Of a stretch of 64,000 nucleotides of DNA, positions 17,144 through 25,143 are shown piece by piece; the first letter of the stretch is position 1, and each line of letters begins with the position of its first letter. The position numbers and the translations under genes were made by a program. Source of the stretch: UBA5796 sp040752455 (GTDB lineage Bacteria; Chloroflexota; Anaerolineae; Anaerolineales; Villigracilaceae); assembly GCA_049324115.1 (NCBI GenBank), contig JBMOMN010000005.1:95987-159986 (forward strand), given 5' to 3'. The notes under the pieces were generated by a model. The model saw only the letters and a list, made by a program, of their open reading frames with translations. It was not told the origin of the DNA and did not search any database.

Positions 17144-17485
17144 ATGAATTTCACCATATTAAGATCGCTCCTCTTGTTTGTAGTGGCTGGGCTTGCAGAG
17201 ATTGGCGGCGGGTATCTGGTCTGGCAATGGCTAAGGGTAGGGAAAGCCGCATGGATCGGGGTTATCGGCGGCGTGGTGCTAATCCTCTACGGGGTGATCC
17301 CAACCCTGCAAACAGAATCCGCCTTTGGTCGCGTCTATGCGGCGTATGGTGGAATCTTCGTCGTCCTCTCGATCCTGTGGGGAATGGTCTTCGACGGCTG
17401 GCGTCCCGACCGCTACGACCTGATCGGCGCGGCGATTGCGCTCATCGGCGTATTCGTGATCCTGTGGGGTCGCAGAGTATTTTGA
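17144..17485 (+). CDS. YnfA/UPF0060 family inner-membrane protein
   Basis: 113 residues, four predicted membrane helices, typical family length. Signature residues: AGLAEIGGGYLVWQWLR near the N-terminus, GVIPTLQTE(S)AFGRVYAAYGGIF in the middle, and GWRPDRYDLIGAAIALIGVFVI at the C-terminus. The family resembles half of a small multidrug-resistance transporter; E. coli YnfA has been linked to drug efflux, but here its place in a metal operon is the better clue. It starts 8 bp after the ATPase stop. Confidence 0.93.
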   Translation: MNFTILRSLLLFVVAGLAEIGGGYLVWQWLRVGKAAWIGVIGGVVLILYGVIPTLQTESAFGRVYAAYGGIFVVLSILWGMVFDGWRPDRYDLIGAAIALIGVFVILWGRRVF

Positions 17486-17530
17486 AGAAAGCAGAGCAAA
17501 CAGATTTCGAAAATCATGTAAAAGGTGAAG

Positions 17531-18148
17531 ATGAACAAGCGACTATCCTATACTCCATTGTTCGTGTTGTCCGCCGTACTTGGCGTTGCGCTGGTTGTGG
17601 GAATTGTATTCAGGACGCCCTATACCTTCCACGGCACGGTGATTGACCCTCCGCTTCCCGTAACGGACTTTACGCTCCAGACCGCCAACGGCGAGTCGTT
17701 TCGCCTGAGTGACGCGAAGGGAAAGATCGTCCTGCTCTTTTTCGGGTACACAAATTGTCCCGATGTCTGTCCTACCACACTTGCGACCTTCAAACAGGTG
17801 TACGACAGACTGGGCGAGGACGCGCAAGAGGTGAGATTCGTGATGATCACCGCTGATCCAGACCGCGATACACCCGACAAGGTCGCGGCGTACGCCGCAA
17901 GGTTCAATCCCGAATTCATCGGATTGAGCGGGCGGCTGGAGGATCTCGAATCGATCTGGAGTGAATTGGGAGTGTTCGTCGAAAAGCAGGATACGGGCAG
18001 CGCGGCAGGCTACCTTGTGAGTCATACCGCAAGCGTGCATGTTCTTGATCGGAATGGAAACCTGCGGATGACATTTCCCTATGGCACAACCGCTATTGAC
18101 ATGGCAGATGATCTGACCCAACTCTTGAAACAACCGAAACAGGAATAA
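17531..18148 (+). CDS. Sco1/SenC-family copper chaperone/thiol protein
   Basis: 205 residues from the ATG at 17531 (a GTG two codons earlier is less likely). One N-terminal membrane anchor (about 8-28) exposes a thioredoxin-fold domain outside. The copper site is visible: CPDVC (NCPDVCP) near residue 74 and the distal His in SHTASVHVLD. Sco proteins deliver Cu to the CuA site of cytochrome oxidase or act as thiol reductases. Followed at 20 bp by a PCuAC chaperone, the usual partner. No oxidase genes are in the window. Confidence 0.94.
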   Translation: MNKRLSYTPLFVLSAVLGVALVVGIVFRTPYTFHGTVIDPPLPVTDFTLQTANGESFRLSDAKGKIVLLFFGYTNCPDVCPTTLATFKQVYDRLGEDAQEVRFVMITADPDRDTPDKVAAYAARFNPEFIGLSGRLEDLESIWSELGVFVEKQDTGSAAGYLVSHTASVHVLDRNGNLRMTFPYGTTAIDMADDLTQLLKQPKQE

Positions 18149-18168
18149 TTCCAAATAAGGAGACAATC

Positions 18169-18597
18169 ATGAAAAGCAAATTGGCATTTGTCCTCTTGTT
18201 GACCATCTTTTTACTCAGCGCATGCGGGACAACAGGCGAATTCAAGGTGATGGATGCCTGGGCCCGCCCTGCCGCTTCGGGTGAGAATGGCGCGGTGTAC
18301 TTCATTATCAGTAATGCGACCGACACGGATGATATATTGCTCAGCGCCAGCACGGACGTTGCATCCGCCGCCGAGGTTCACATGAGCATGATGGATGACA
18401 ATGGTGTGATGTCCATGCAAATGCAGGGGTCGGTGCAAGTTTCCTCGGGTGAGAGCGTTACTTTCAAACCAGGTGGCTTGCACATTATGCTCATTGGCTT
18501 GAACCGGGAATTGAAGGTCGGCGACACATTCATTCTCACCCTGCAATTTGAGAAAGCAGGGGAGATCGCAGTTCAAGTCGAAGTGAGAGAACAATAA
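18169..18597 (+). CDS. PCuAC-family periplasmic copper chaperone, lipoprotein
   Basis: 142 residues. Lipobox LLSACG gives a lipid-anchored exported protein after about 19 residues. The beta-sandwich domain has the Cu(I) ligands of the family: HMSMMDD with following Met residues and the C-terminal GGLHIMLIGL (HxM). The family passes Cu(I) to Sco and cytochrome oxidase. It is directly downstream of the Sco gene with its own AAGGAG ribosome site. Confidence 0.94.
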   Translation: MKSKLAFVLLLTIFLLSACGTTGEFKVMDAWARPAASGENGAVYFIISNATDTDDILLSASTDVASAAEVHMSMMDDNGVMSMQMQGSVQVSSGESVTFKPGGLHIMLIGLNRELKVGDTFILTLQFEKAGEIAVQVEVREQ

Positions 18598-18614
18598 AAA
18601 CTCGGAGATAGCTC

Positions 18615-19082
18615 ATGCCAAAAGGTAAACGAAATTACCAAATTCCCATTTTATTGATCATCGGCGGCGGATTTCTATTGATCATCGCCACAGTTCTGAT
18701 AGCACATCAAAATGTCCCCGCCGCCCCCGCGCCTGCCGCTCCATTTGAGGAGGAGACCTATCCTGAAATCCCGCGCGTCAGCCTTGCGGATGCCAGAGCC
18801 GCATTTGATTCAGGGTCTGCCATTTTCGTGGATGTCCGTTCAACGGAAGCCTATATGGCAAGCCACATTATGGGCGCAATCAACATCCCGCTTGCTGAAC
18901 TAGAGGCGCGATTAAGTGAACTGGATCAAGTACAGTGGATTATCACCTACTGCACCTGACCCAGCGAAGAATCGAGCGCCCGTGCGGCATCCATTCTGCT
19001 AAAAAACGGTTTCCAAAATGTAACTCCCATCCTCGGCGGCTTCGAAGCCTGGATCAATGCTGGCTATCCAGTCGAACCATAA
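18615..19082 (+). CDS. Membrane-anchored rhodanese with in-frame UGA at codon 115
   Basis: Reading 18615-19082 in one frame gives 155 codons interrupted only by TGA at 18957-18959. Residues 13-32 form a membrane anchor, and about 50-155 a rhodanese domain (VSLADARAAFDSG, FVDVRSTEAYMASHIMGAINIPL). The active-site loop reads ITYCT-[TGA]-PSEESSARAA and continues LLKNGFQNVTPILGGFEAWINAGYPVEP before TAA. In related rhodaneses this loop is YCxCPxExxS, so TGA stands where a second Cys is expected. Either the UGA is read as selenocysteine, or the gene carries one TGC/TGT-to-TGA change, giving a 114-residue truncated product. A hairpin can be folded just downstream. No sel genes are in the window. Confidence 0.7.
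18960..19000 (+). promoter_or_regulatory. Possible SECIS-like hairpin after the UGA
   Basis: The RNA following the UGA can pair 18963-18965 with 18998-19000, 18968-18972 with 18993-18997, 18974-18975 with 18990-18991, 18976-18977 with 18987-18988 and 18978-18979 with 18984-18985, leaving a CCGU loop. The loop is 21-24 nt after the UGA, within the range for bacterial SECIS elements, but it lacks the preferred leading G. The region also codes for conserved residues, so the fold may be coincidental. Confidence 0.35.
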
Positions 19083-19097
19083 TTTCAGGAGGTAACC

Positions 19098-19529
19098 ATG
19101 AATATTCAATCTGTCAACCAACCGGCATACAACTTTTGGCTCCGCGTCGCTGCTTGGTCTTCGATGGTAGCCAGTATTATCCACGCCTACTATATTTTCG
19201 AACACTTCGAGGTATGGATCGTTTACGGCGCGTTCTTTTTGGCGGCAACGGTTTGCCAATTTTTGTTGGCGAGTTTACTTTACGCAATACGCCCTGTCCA
19301 CCGTGTAGTGCTGTGGGCGGGTATCCTTGGCAATGCCGCTATTATTGCTCTGTGGATGGTTACGCGTACAATTGGGATCCCGCTTGGCCCGTTGGCAGGC
19401 GAAGTCGAGGCAATGGGAGTATTAGACCTGCTCTCCAAAATTGCCGAGTTGGTGGTGATAGTTTGCCTGGTCGTAGTATTGCGCGCGAAAGTAGATGCCA
19501 CCGCCTATGACGGTTTGCCCAGCCCTTGA
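19098..19529 (+). CDS. Four-helix membrane protein of unknown function
   Basis: 143 residues with four predicted hydrophobic helices (about 17-35, 42-62, 72-92, 112-132) and no charged catalytic motif. Start supported by an AGGAGG ribosome site 6 bp upstream. It is the last gene of the metal island, 15 bp after the rhodanese read-through stop. His residues near helix ends (IIHAYYIFEHFE; RPVHRVV) could bind metal or haem, but this is speculative. No family was recognised. Confidence 0.7.
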   Translation: MNIQSVNQPAYNFWLRVAAWSSMVASIIHAYYIFEHFEVWIVYGAFFLAATVCQFLLASLLYAIRPVHRVVLWAGILGNAAIIALWMVTRTIGIPLGPLAGEVEAMGVLDLLSKIAELVVIVCLVVVLRAKVDATAYDGLPSP

Positions 19530-19554
19530 AACAGGTTGGCGAGGGCAGGGCGTG

Positions 19555-19593
19555 CGTCCTCATCCCCATTTCAAAACCGCCAGCCCTGAAAGG
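19555..19593. repeat. Right copy of the 39-bp direct repeat (att-like)
   Basis: It overlaps the stop codon and last 11 codons of the MFS gene on the minus strand and matches 12804-12842 at 36 of 39 positions. It marks the right boundary of the metal island. Confidence 0.75.
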
Positions 19594-20873
19594 ATCCGCA
19601 GAGCGGCGATGATCAGCAGCGCACCAGACAACCCGGCCAGGCCTGCCACCAGCGGCCCGGCCAGCGACCCGGCCAGGACGGCCAGGTTGAGCACGATGTT
19701 GTACCAGGCCAGGTGGGACGGGCGGTCGCCTTCGGGGACTTTTTCGAGCAGGTAGTTGGGCATGGCCCCGCCGACCATGGCCCAGATCAGTCCGCCCCAG
19801 AGCGAGATGCCGAGGTACGGCCAAAAGTCGTGCGAGAGCGCCAGCAGCAGGGGATAGATTCCCATCAGGGCCGCGCTGACGCCGAAAATGGCCCGGTTGC
19901 TGAACCTGCGGCTCAAGCGGGCCAGTTGCATCGAGCCGAGCATGACTGTGGCGTAGAAGACCGCCTGCCCGATGCCGATCTGCTGGTCGGTCAGGTGCAG
20001 CTCGCGCACCACGTAAATGGGAAAGATGGGGATGGCCAGGTATTGGGCGAGATGGAAAGCGAGCAGCACCAGCATCACCCGGCTGAACGAGGAACGCAGG
20101 ATATCCAGCCGCAGCAGTTTGCGCCAACTGGCGCGGGCCAGCAGTCTCAGCCCGATGCTGGGACGGTTGCTGTCGCCGAAGGCGCGGATGAAACCCGGCC
20201 GGGCGCGGTCGCCGATGCGGGATTCGAGCCGCGGCGTCCCGGGCGGCAGGGCCGGCCGGACGTGGAAGAGGTGGTAACTGCTCATCGCCGCCCCCACGCA
20301 GCCCAGGGCGAAGACCATCTGGTATCCCATAGGGAAGGTGACGTGGTCCAGCAGCCAGCCGGAGACCAGCGAGGTCAGCACGAACGTGACCGAGAGCATC
20401 ACGTTGCGGATCCCGGCCACGTAGGCGCGCCAGTTGGGCGGGACGGCCTCGGCGAACAGGGCGTTGAACCCGACCGCCAGGGCCGTGCCGGGGATGCCCA
20501 TCAGCAGGACCAGGACGATCAAGGCCCAGACCTGTTGCGCCTCCGGGAGCAGCCAGGGGAGCGGGACCCAGAGCAGGTAGCCGAAGCGGTACAGGACGGA
20601 GGTCCAGAAGACGGCTTTGCCGATCGGGCGGCGTCCCAGCCACTGGCCGGAAGGGATGGCCAGTATCAGGCTCATCACGGCCGGCATGGCGCCGAGCAGC
20701 CCGACCTGGAAGGGGCTGGCTCCCAGGCGGGTGGCGTACACGCTCAGGAACGAGATCGAACTGCCGTTCAGGATGCCGAACCAGCCGATATCGAGCACCA
20801 GATGGCGGAAGTTGGCGCGGTACTCGGCCGGGATTTCTTCCGCAGGTTTGAAGAGCGAACGGATGGCGTACAT
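19560..20873 (-). CDS. MFS transporter
   Basis: 437 residues with about 12 membrane helices. The loop 2-3 motif region reads GQWLGRRPIGKAVFW, and the second half starts after a long cytoplasmic loop (about 205-240). The substrate is unknown; the N-terminal IGWFGILNGSSISFLSVYATRLGAS resembles uncharacterised Chloroflexota permeases. It starts 15 bp downstream of the DUF2270 gene and is probably co-transcribed with it. The 3' end coincides with the island boundary repeat, yet the frame is intact to a normal stop. Confidence 0.9.
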   Translation of the reverse strand: MYAIRSLFKPAEEIPAEYRANFRHLVLDIGWFGILNGSSISFLSVYATRLGASPFQVGLLGAMPAVMSLILAIPSGQWLGRRPIGKAVFWTSVLYRFGYLLWVPLPWLLPEAQQVWALIVLVLLMGIPGTALAVGFNALFAEAVPPNWRAYVAGIRNVMLSVTFVLTSLVSGWLLDHVTFPMGYQMVFALGCVGAAMSSYHLFHVRPALPPGTPRLESRIGDRARPGFIRAFGDSNRPSIGLRLLARASWRKLLRLDILRSSFSRVMLVLLAFHLAQYLAIPIFPIYVVRELHLTDQQIGIGQAVFYATVMLGSMQLARLSRRFSNRAIFGVSAALMGIYPLLLALSHDFWPYLGISLWGGLIWAMVGGAMPNYLLEKVPEGDRPSHLAWYNIVLNLAVLAGSLAGPLVAGLAGLSGALLIIAALRILSGLAVLKWG

Positions 20874-20888
20874 GGATGGGTTTTTGGG

Positions 20889-21959
20889 TTATTGGTTTTC
20901 TTCGAGGGGGACGAAGCCTTTGCCGAAGACTTCGCGCACGTTGGAGGTGACTACGAAGGCCTGCGGGTCGATCCGGGCGGTGATGGCCCGCAAATTGTGG
21001 ATTTCTGTGACCGTCAGGGCACACATCAACACGCCGCGGTCTTCACCGGTGAACATGCCGGTCCCGTCCATTAGCGTGACGCCGCGGTTCATTTCGTCCA
21101 TGATGACCCTGGCGATTTCGTCCGCTTTATCTTTGCCGGTGATGATGAAGGCCAGCAACTGCTGGCGTTTGTGGTGGGGACGGAACCAGGCCCGGGCGGC
21201 CGGTCCCGCGCCTGAACCGGGAACAGTCTTCTCGTCCGGAGAGAAGCGGGGCAGGACCTCGCCGGAGGCTTGCTGCATCCCCAGCGTCCACAGGCTGATG
21301 GCGAGCAGGGTCGCGTAAAACACCGCGCCGGCGCCGAGGGCGATCCAGCCGTCAATCGGGCCGACCGCGCCGCGGCTGACCACTTCCCTGAAGGTGACGG
21401 CGGGGGTGGGGTAGAGCCACAGGATGACGAACCAGGACAGGGCCAGGATGAAGAAGAGCGGGAAGTAATTGCGGCGCAGACGCCGCCCGATGGCTTCCCA
21501 CATCGAGATCGGGAAGCGCGGCTGGAGCAGGGATTCGGCCAGGGTCTCGGCCCAGTCGGGGGAGGGGTGGAAGGGCGGGACGAGCATGGCGGCGTAGAAA
21601 TCCGTCTCCATCAAGCGGACGCGGTAGCTCCACAGTTCGTAATACCGGTAACGGCGGGCTTCGATGTAGAGGAACAGGGTGACGAGCAGGGTGTTGAGGA
21701 TGATGACGGCGTGGTGCGAGGTGGCCTGGTTGAAAGCGATCGAGAGGGTCGCGCCGGTGGCGATCACCGCCCAGTTGGTGGTGGTGTCGAGGCGCGTCCG
21801 CCAGACGTTGGAGCGGGTCACCTCGGCCCGGAAGAAGTGGACCATGGCGGTCACGAATTCGCTGGCTTTCATGCTGTAACCGCGATAGGTCCATACCGGC
21901 TCGGAGAAGGGCGGGGTACCGGCTGGTTTTCCGGGAGAGGTGGCGGGGTTATCGTTCAT
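20889..21959 (-). CDS. DUF2270 membrane protein with C-terminal DUF2179-like domain
   Basis: 356 residues. The N-terminal half (about 25-240) matches the DUF2270 pattern: SEFVTAMVHFFRAEVTRSNVWRTRLDTTTNWAV, then EARRYRYYELWSYRVRLMETDFYAAML, with four membrane helices in total. The C-terminal 80 residues resemble DUF2179, the cytosolic ligand-binding-like domain of YitT proteins (GKDKADEIARVIMDEMNRGVTLMDGTGMFTGEDRGVLMCAL). The fusion suggests a membrane protein gated by a small cytoplasmic signal. Function unknown. First gene of a two-gene unit with the MFS transporter. Confidence 0.85.
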   Translation of the reverse strand: MNDNPATSPGKPAGTPPFSEPVWTYRGYSMKASEFVTAMVHFFRAEVTRSNVWRTRLDTTTNWAVIATGATLSIAFNQATSHHAVIILNTLLVTLFLYIEARRYRYYELWSYRVRLMETDFYAAMLVPPFHPSPDWAETLAESLLQPRFPISMWEAIGRRLRRNYFPLFFILALSWFVILWLYPTPAVTFREVVSRGAVGPIDGWIALGAGAVFYATLLAISLWTLGMQQASGEVLPRFSPDEKTVPGSGAGPAARAWFRPHHKRQQLLAFIITGKDKADEIARVIMDEMNRGVTLMDGTGMFTGEDRGVLMCALTVTEIHNLRAITARIDPQAFVVTSNVREVFGKGFVPLEENQ

Positions 21960-22234
21960 CTGAATTCACTTTCGATTTCGATTCGGATGAGAATATCTTA
22001 CCACTTTCGACATCCGTTGGCACATTTACCATAAATTCGCCAACAATTCCAAATTTGGAACCGGGCCTGCCTGCAAAACCCTAAACGCGAATGTCACGAA
22101 TGGGCGAATACCCTTGCAGGTAAGATGTGGCGCGAATTTCTCAAAAAGAATTGGCGAAATTTGTCGAATTCGCGGAATTCGCGTTGAAAAGCCTTGTCGT
22201 AAACTTTGTGCGATAGAAAATTGCCAAACAAAAA
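21960..22234. other. AT-richer intergenic region with GAATTCGCG repeats
   Basis: The 275-bp gap carries several partial copies of a CGAATTTC/GAATTCGCG string (for example near 22132-22185). These resemble dispersed intergenic repeats of this genome. No credible gene was found. Confidence 0.5.
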
Positions 22235-22260
22235 AGGACGGGCTTGCCCAAGCCCGTCCT
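22235..22260 (-). terminator. Intrinsic terminator of the cold-shock gene
   Basis: AGGACGGGCTT (22235-22245) pairs with AAGCCCGTCCT (22250-22260) around a 4-nt loop. On the minus strand it is followed by six T, 20 bp after the stop codon. Confidence 0.92.
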
Positions 22261-22280
22261 TCGAGGTGGGATAACGGAGA

Positions 22281-22493
22281 TTATTTGAGGACGGTCACGC
22301 TGGCGGCCTGCGGGCCTTTGGAACCCTGCTCGACCGAGAACTCGACCTGCTGGCCTTCCTGCAAGGTGCGGTAGCCCTCGGACTGGATGGCCGAGAAGTG
22401 GACGAACACGTCCGGGCCGCCTTCGCGGGCGATGAAACCGTAGCCCTTGGTGGCGTTGAACCACTTGACTGTGCCGACGATACGATCAGACAT
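22281..22493 (-). CDS. cspA: Cold-shock domain protein
   Basis: 70-residue single OB-fold protein. RNP1 (KGYGFIARE) and RNP2 (VFVHFSAI) are intact, with GTVKWFNATKGYGF at the start. It binds single-stranded RNA/DNA and acts as an RNA chaperone. AAGGAG-type ribosome site upstream and its own terminator, so monocistronic. The upstream 190-bp space could hold a structured cold-responsive leader, but no conserved leader was recognised. Confidence 0.96.
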   Translation of the reverse strand: MSDRIVGTVKWFNATKGYGFIAREGGPDVFVHFSAIQSEGYRTLQEGQQVEFSVEQGSKGPQAASVTVLK

Positions 22494-22683
22494 GGAGTGC
22501 TCCTTGAAATGAGAAGAAAATCGGTTCGGTGTTATCGTACAGTTCCGTCGGACAGCCCAAAATTAAAATGACCCGGCAAACACAGTTTGGGTCATTGTTT
22601 CTTCTTTCCAACGAGAACTTCCTTACACCATTTCGGCTGATGATACAACCCTGGCGCGAAATCGTCAAGGAATTTTGACGAGG

Positions 22684-24981
22684 TTAATTGAGGGTGAGGT
22701 TGACCGGCTGGCTCAGGTAACTCTCGTTCCCGTCGGGTTTGTCCCGCAGCGGCAACAGGACGTTGAACCTGCTCCCGGGGAAATTGACCTCGTCGAAGCC
22801 CGGGCTTTCGACCCAGATCTTGCCCCCGTGGGCTTCCACGATGCCGCGCGCCAGCGGCAGTCCCAGCCCGGCCCCCGCGCCCTTGAACTTGGTCTTGCCG
22901 GTCGAGTGGCGGTTCAGGTCTTCGTTGGGCTGGTAGAACTTGGTGAAGATCAGGTCGCGGAAGTTGGGGTCAATCCCCACGCCGGTATCGCTGAAAATAT
23001 AGTGGACACCGCCGTTGGGCAGTTCGTTCAGGACGGGCAGGACCGGCTTGCCGGTGATGCAGAGCTTGCCGCCGTTGGGCGTGAATTTAATGGCGTTGGT
23101 CAGCAGGTGATGGAAGACTTTGCGGAGCGTGTTCGGGTCGGCTTTGAGCGCCGGTAACGTGGGCAGGTCTATCGTCAGGGTTTGTTCGCGCTCCTTGATC
23201 GCCGCTTGCAGGGTCAACCCGACCGATTTCGCCAGCTCGTTCACGTCCACCGGCTGGAGGTGGAGTTCGAGGCTGCGGGCGTCTATCTGGGCGATGTCGA
23301 ACATCGAATCCATGATCTCGTGCATCCGCAGGGTGCTGTCGTGGATGCCTTTCAGCATTTGCTTGTAGTAGGCGTTTTGCTCCACGCCGGGGTCTTCGAG
23401 CAGCATCTCGGTATAGCCGCGCATCACCGTTAGCGGGGTGCGAAGTTCGTGGGAGGCGATGCTGATGAAATTGGACTTGGTGCGGTCTATCCGCTCCAGG
23501 TCGCGGTTGGCTTTGTCGAGGGCGCGGTAGGCGGTGCGGATCTCCTGGTTGAGGCGCATCAGGTTTTCGACCAGGCGGGCGTTTTCGAGCGCCACCGCCG
23601 TCTGGCTGCCGACCGTGGACAGCGTGACCAGGTCTTCGTCGGTGTAGCGGTTGCCGGAGAGTTTGGCTCCCAGGGCCAGCAGGCCGATCCATTCGCGCTT
23701 GGCGTGGATGGGCACGTAGACTTCGGTGTTCAGCCGGTCGAACCACTCGCGCTCGTTGGACGGGGTCTTCTGGAAGGCGGGCAGCAGGTCCATGTCGTAT
23801 TGCAACAGCGGGCGGTTGCCCTGGCTCAGGTAGGCCGCGACCGGGCTGTCGCCTTGCAGCGTGCCGACCTTGACCGCCCGTTCCCCCGCGCTGCGGACGA
23901 CCCGCAGGTGGTACTGCACCCGGTTCTCGGCCCCGGTCTCCTTGTCCACCAGGAAGAGCACGCCGCGCTGGATCTGCAGGGCTTCGATGATCATGCCCAC
24001 CGCCACGCTGGCCAGGCGTTCCATTTCGAGGATGTTGCTGATAGACTGGCTGTAATCCCGCAGGGTCTGGGCGGGGTCATAAAAGCCGCTCGACATCAGC
24101 CGGTCCACCAGGCTGCGGACCAGGCCCAGCAGCGGGGTAAAAATGAGGGCCAGCAGCAGGGCGATCACCGCCCCGACCACCGTCGGGTTGAAGTTGCTGG
24201 TGGTCTGGAACAGGTATTGTGATAAGGCAAAACCGGCCGTGTAGAACAGCACGATCACCAGGGTGGTGATGATGTAGATCAACGTCTGTTTGACGATCTG
24301 GCGCACGTCCGGCATGTTGTGGTTGGTCAGGATGTACGTGACCAGCAGGGCCGCCAGCAGGCGGGTGAGGTTGCTCCAGGTTTGCGGATAGGCGGTAAGG
24401 AAACCGTCGTTGACCACCACCAGGATCAGCGCCGGCAGCCAGTAGGTCAGGCGGTTGCGGTGCAGCGACTGGCGCGTCTTGCGGTACGCCGAACGGACCG
24501 TCAACGCCGCCCAGCCGAGGAAAACCACCCACCCGGCCAGGGCCATCCCGAACGGCAGGCGCTCACGCGGCAGGATCCATTGGTCGTTTTGCCACAGGAT
24601 TTCGGGCAGGTTGAAGACATTGGTGGCGACCAGGATGATGAGGACGAACCAGACGCCCCCCGCCACCGCCCAGATCTCGTTGCTTTCCAGGCGCAGGAAG
24701 GAACGCAGAGTCAGCAGGAACAGGAGCGCCAGGGCCAGCATCCCGTACCATTGGATTTCTTCATAAAAGATCGGGGCCGAATTGTCGAATATCCCCCCGT
24801 AATTCAGGGCCGCGACCACCTGGATCACCAGGGCCAGCCCGGCGTAGATGGCCGCCAGGGTGTAGGTTGTGGCCTCCTGCCCGTCTTCGTGCTGGACGGC
24901 GCGCATGATTGCCGGGATGTAGAGCGCGGCGATCAGGAGTTGCAGCAATATCGGGGGAAGTCTCGGGTCAATGGCGGGCAT
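22684..24981 (-). CDS. Membrane sensor histidine kinase (7TM-like, GAF, HisKA)
   Basis: 765 residues. The first about 290 residues hold eight to nine hydrophobic helices resembling the 7TM sensor group. A GAF domain lies at about 330-480, then a coiled coil (RLNQEIRTAYRALDKANRDLERID), a HisKA domain with phospho-acceptor in FISIASHELRTPLT, and a HATPase with NAIKFTPNGG, DTGVGID and GAGLGLPLARGI. No receiver is attached and no response regulator is adjacent, so it is an orphan kinase. It is transcribed alone, divergent from the GH13 gene. Confidence 0.94.
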   Translation of the reverse strand: MPAIDPRLPPILLQLLIAALYIPAIMRAVQHEDGQEATTYTLAAIYAGLALVIQVVAALNYGGIFDNSAPIFYEEIQWYGMLALALLFLLTLRSFLRLESNEIWAVAGGVWFVLIILVATNVFNLPEILWQNDQWILPRERLPFGMALAGWVVFLGWAALTVRSAYRKTRQSLHRNRLTYWLPALILVVVNDGFLTAYPQTWSNLTRLLAALLVTYILTNHNMPDVRQIVKQTLIYIITTLVIVLFYTAGFALSQYLFQTTSNFNPTVVGAVIALLLALIFTPLLGLVRSLVDRLMSSGFYDPAQTLRDYSQSISNILEMERLASVAVGMIIEALQIQRGVLFLVDKETGAENRVQYHLRVVRSAGERAVKVGTLQGDSPVAAYLSQGNRPLLQYDMDLLPAFQKTPSNEREWFDRLNTEVYVPIHAKREWIGLLALGAKLSGNRYTDEDLVTLSTVGSQTAVALENARLVENLMRLNQEIRTAYRALDKANRDLERIDRTKSNFISIASHELRTPLTVMRGYTEMLLEDPGVEQNAYYKQMLKGIHDSTLRMHEIMDSMFDIAQIDARSLELHLQPVDVNELAKSVGLTLQAAIKEREQTLTIDLPTLPALKADPNTLRKVFHHLLTNAIKFTPNGGKLCITGKPVLPVLNELPNGGVHYIFSDTGVGIDPNFRDLIFTKFYQPNEDLNRHSTGKTKFKGAGAGLGLPLARGIVEAHGGKIWVESPGFDEVNFPGSRFNVLLPLRDKPDGNESYLSQPVNLTLN

Positions 24982-25058
24982 GGGTGCGAAAAGTATACCC
25001 GAATTCGCAACATTGCAATTGCATTATCGGGTATCATTAGCCCCACATTTTTGTTAGT

Positions 25059-25126
25059 GTCACTGCGAGCGGCAGCGAAGCAGGCTTCCACAGACAGGGG
25101 ATTGCTTCGCTGCGCTCGCAATGACA
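25059..25126. repeat. Dispersed palindromic repeat between kinase and GH13 genes
   Basis: TGTCACTGCGAGCGGCAGCG (from 25059) is an almost perfect inverted repeat of the segment ending ATGACA at 25126, with a single-base bulge, giving a stem of about 24 bp. The TGCGAGC...GAAGCAATC type hairpin is a common bacterial intergenic repeat. It lies just upstream of the GH13 start and may be in its leader. Confidence 0.7.
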
Positions 25127-25143
25127 TGAAATAAGGATAAATC

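Larger units (their letters stand above)
12804..19593 (+). mobile_element. Metal-handling genomic island bounded by a 39-bp direct repeat
   Basis: Positions 12804-12842 and 19555-19593 match at 36 of 39 bases in the same orientation. The right copy covers the last codons and stop of the MFS gene (19560-20873); the left copy lies just upstream of the histidine kinase. Between them are nine plus-strand genes with a coherent metal theme, while the flanking genes on both sides are on the minus strand. Codon use in the island is visibly less GC-rich than in the neighbours. This is what site-specific integration into a gene's 3' end leaves behind. No integrase is present, so it is either a decayed element or a product of recombination between repeats. 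Confidence 0.6.

Noticed and set aside
18211..18594. 127-codon minus-strand frame over the PCuAC gene
   Set aside because: Shadow frame; the plus strand encodes a lipobox and copper ligands.
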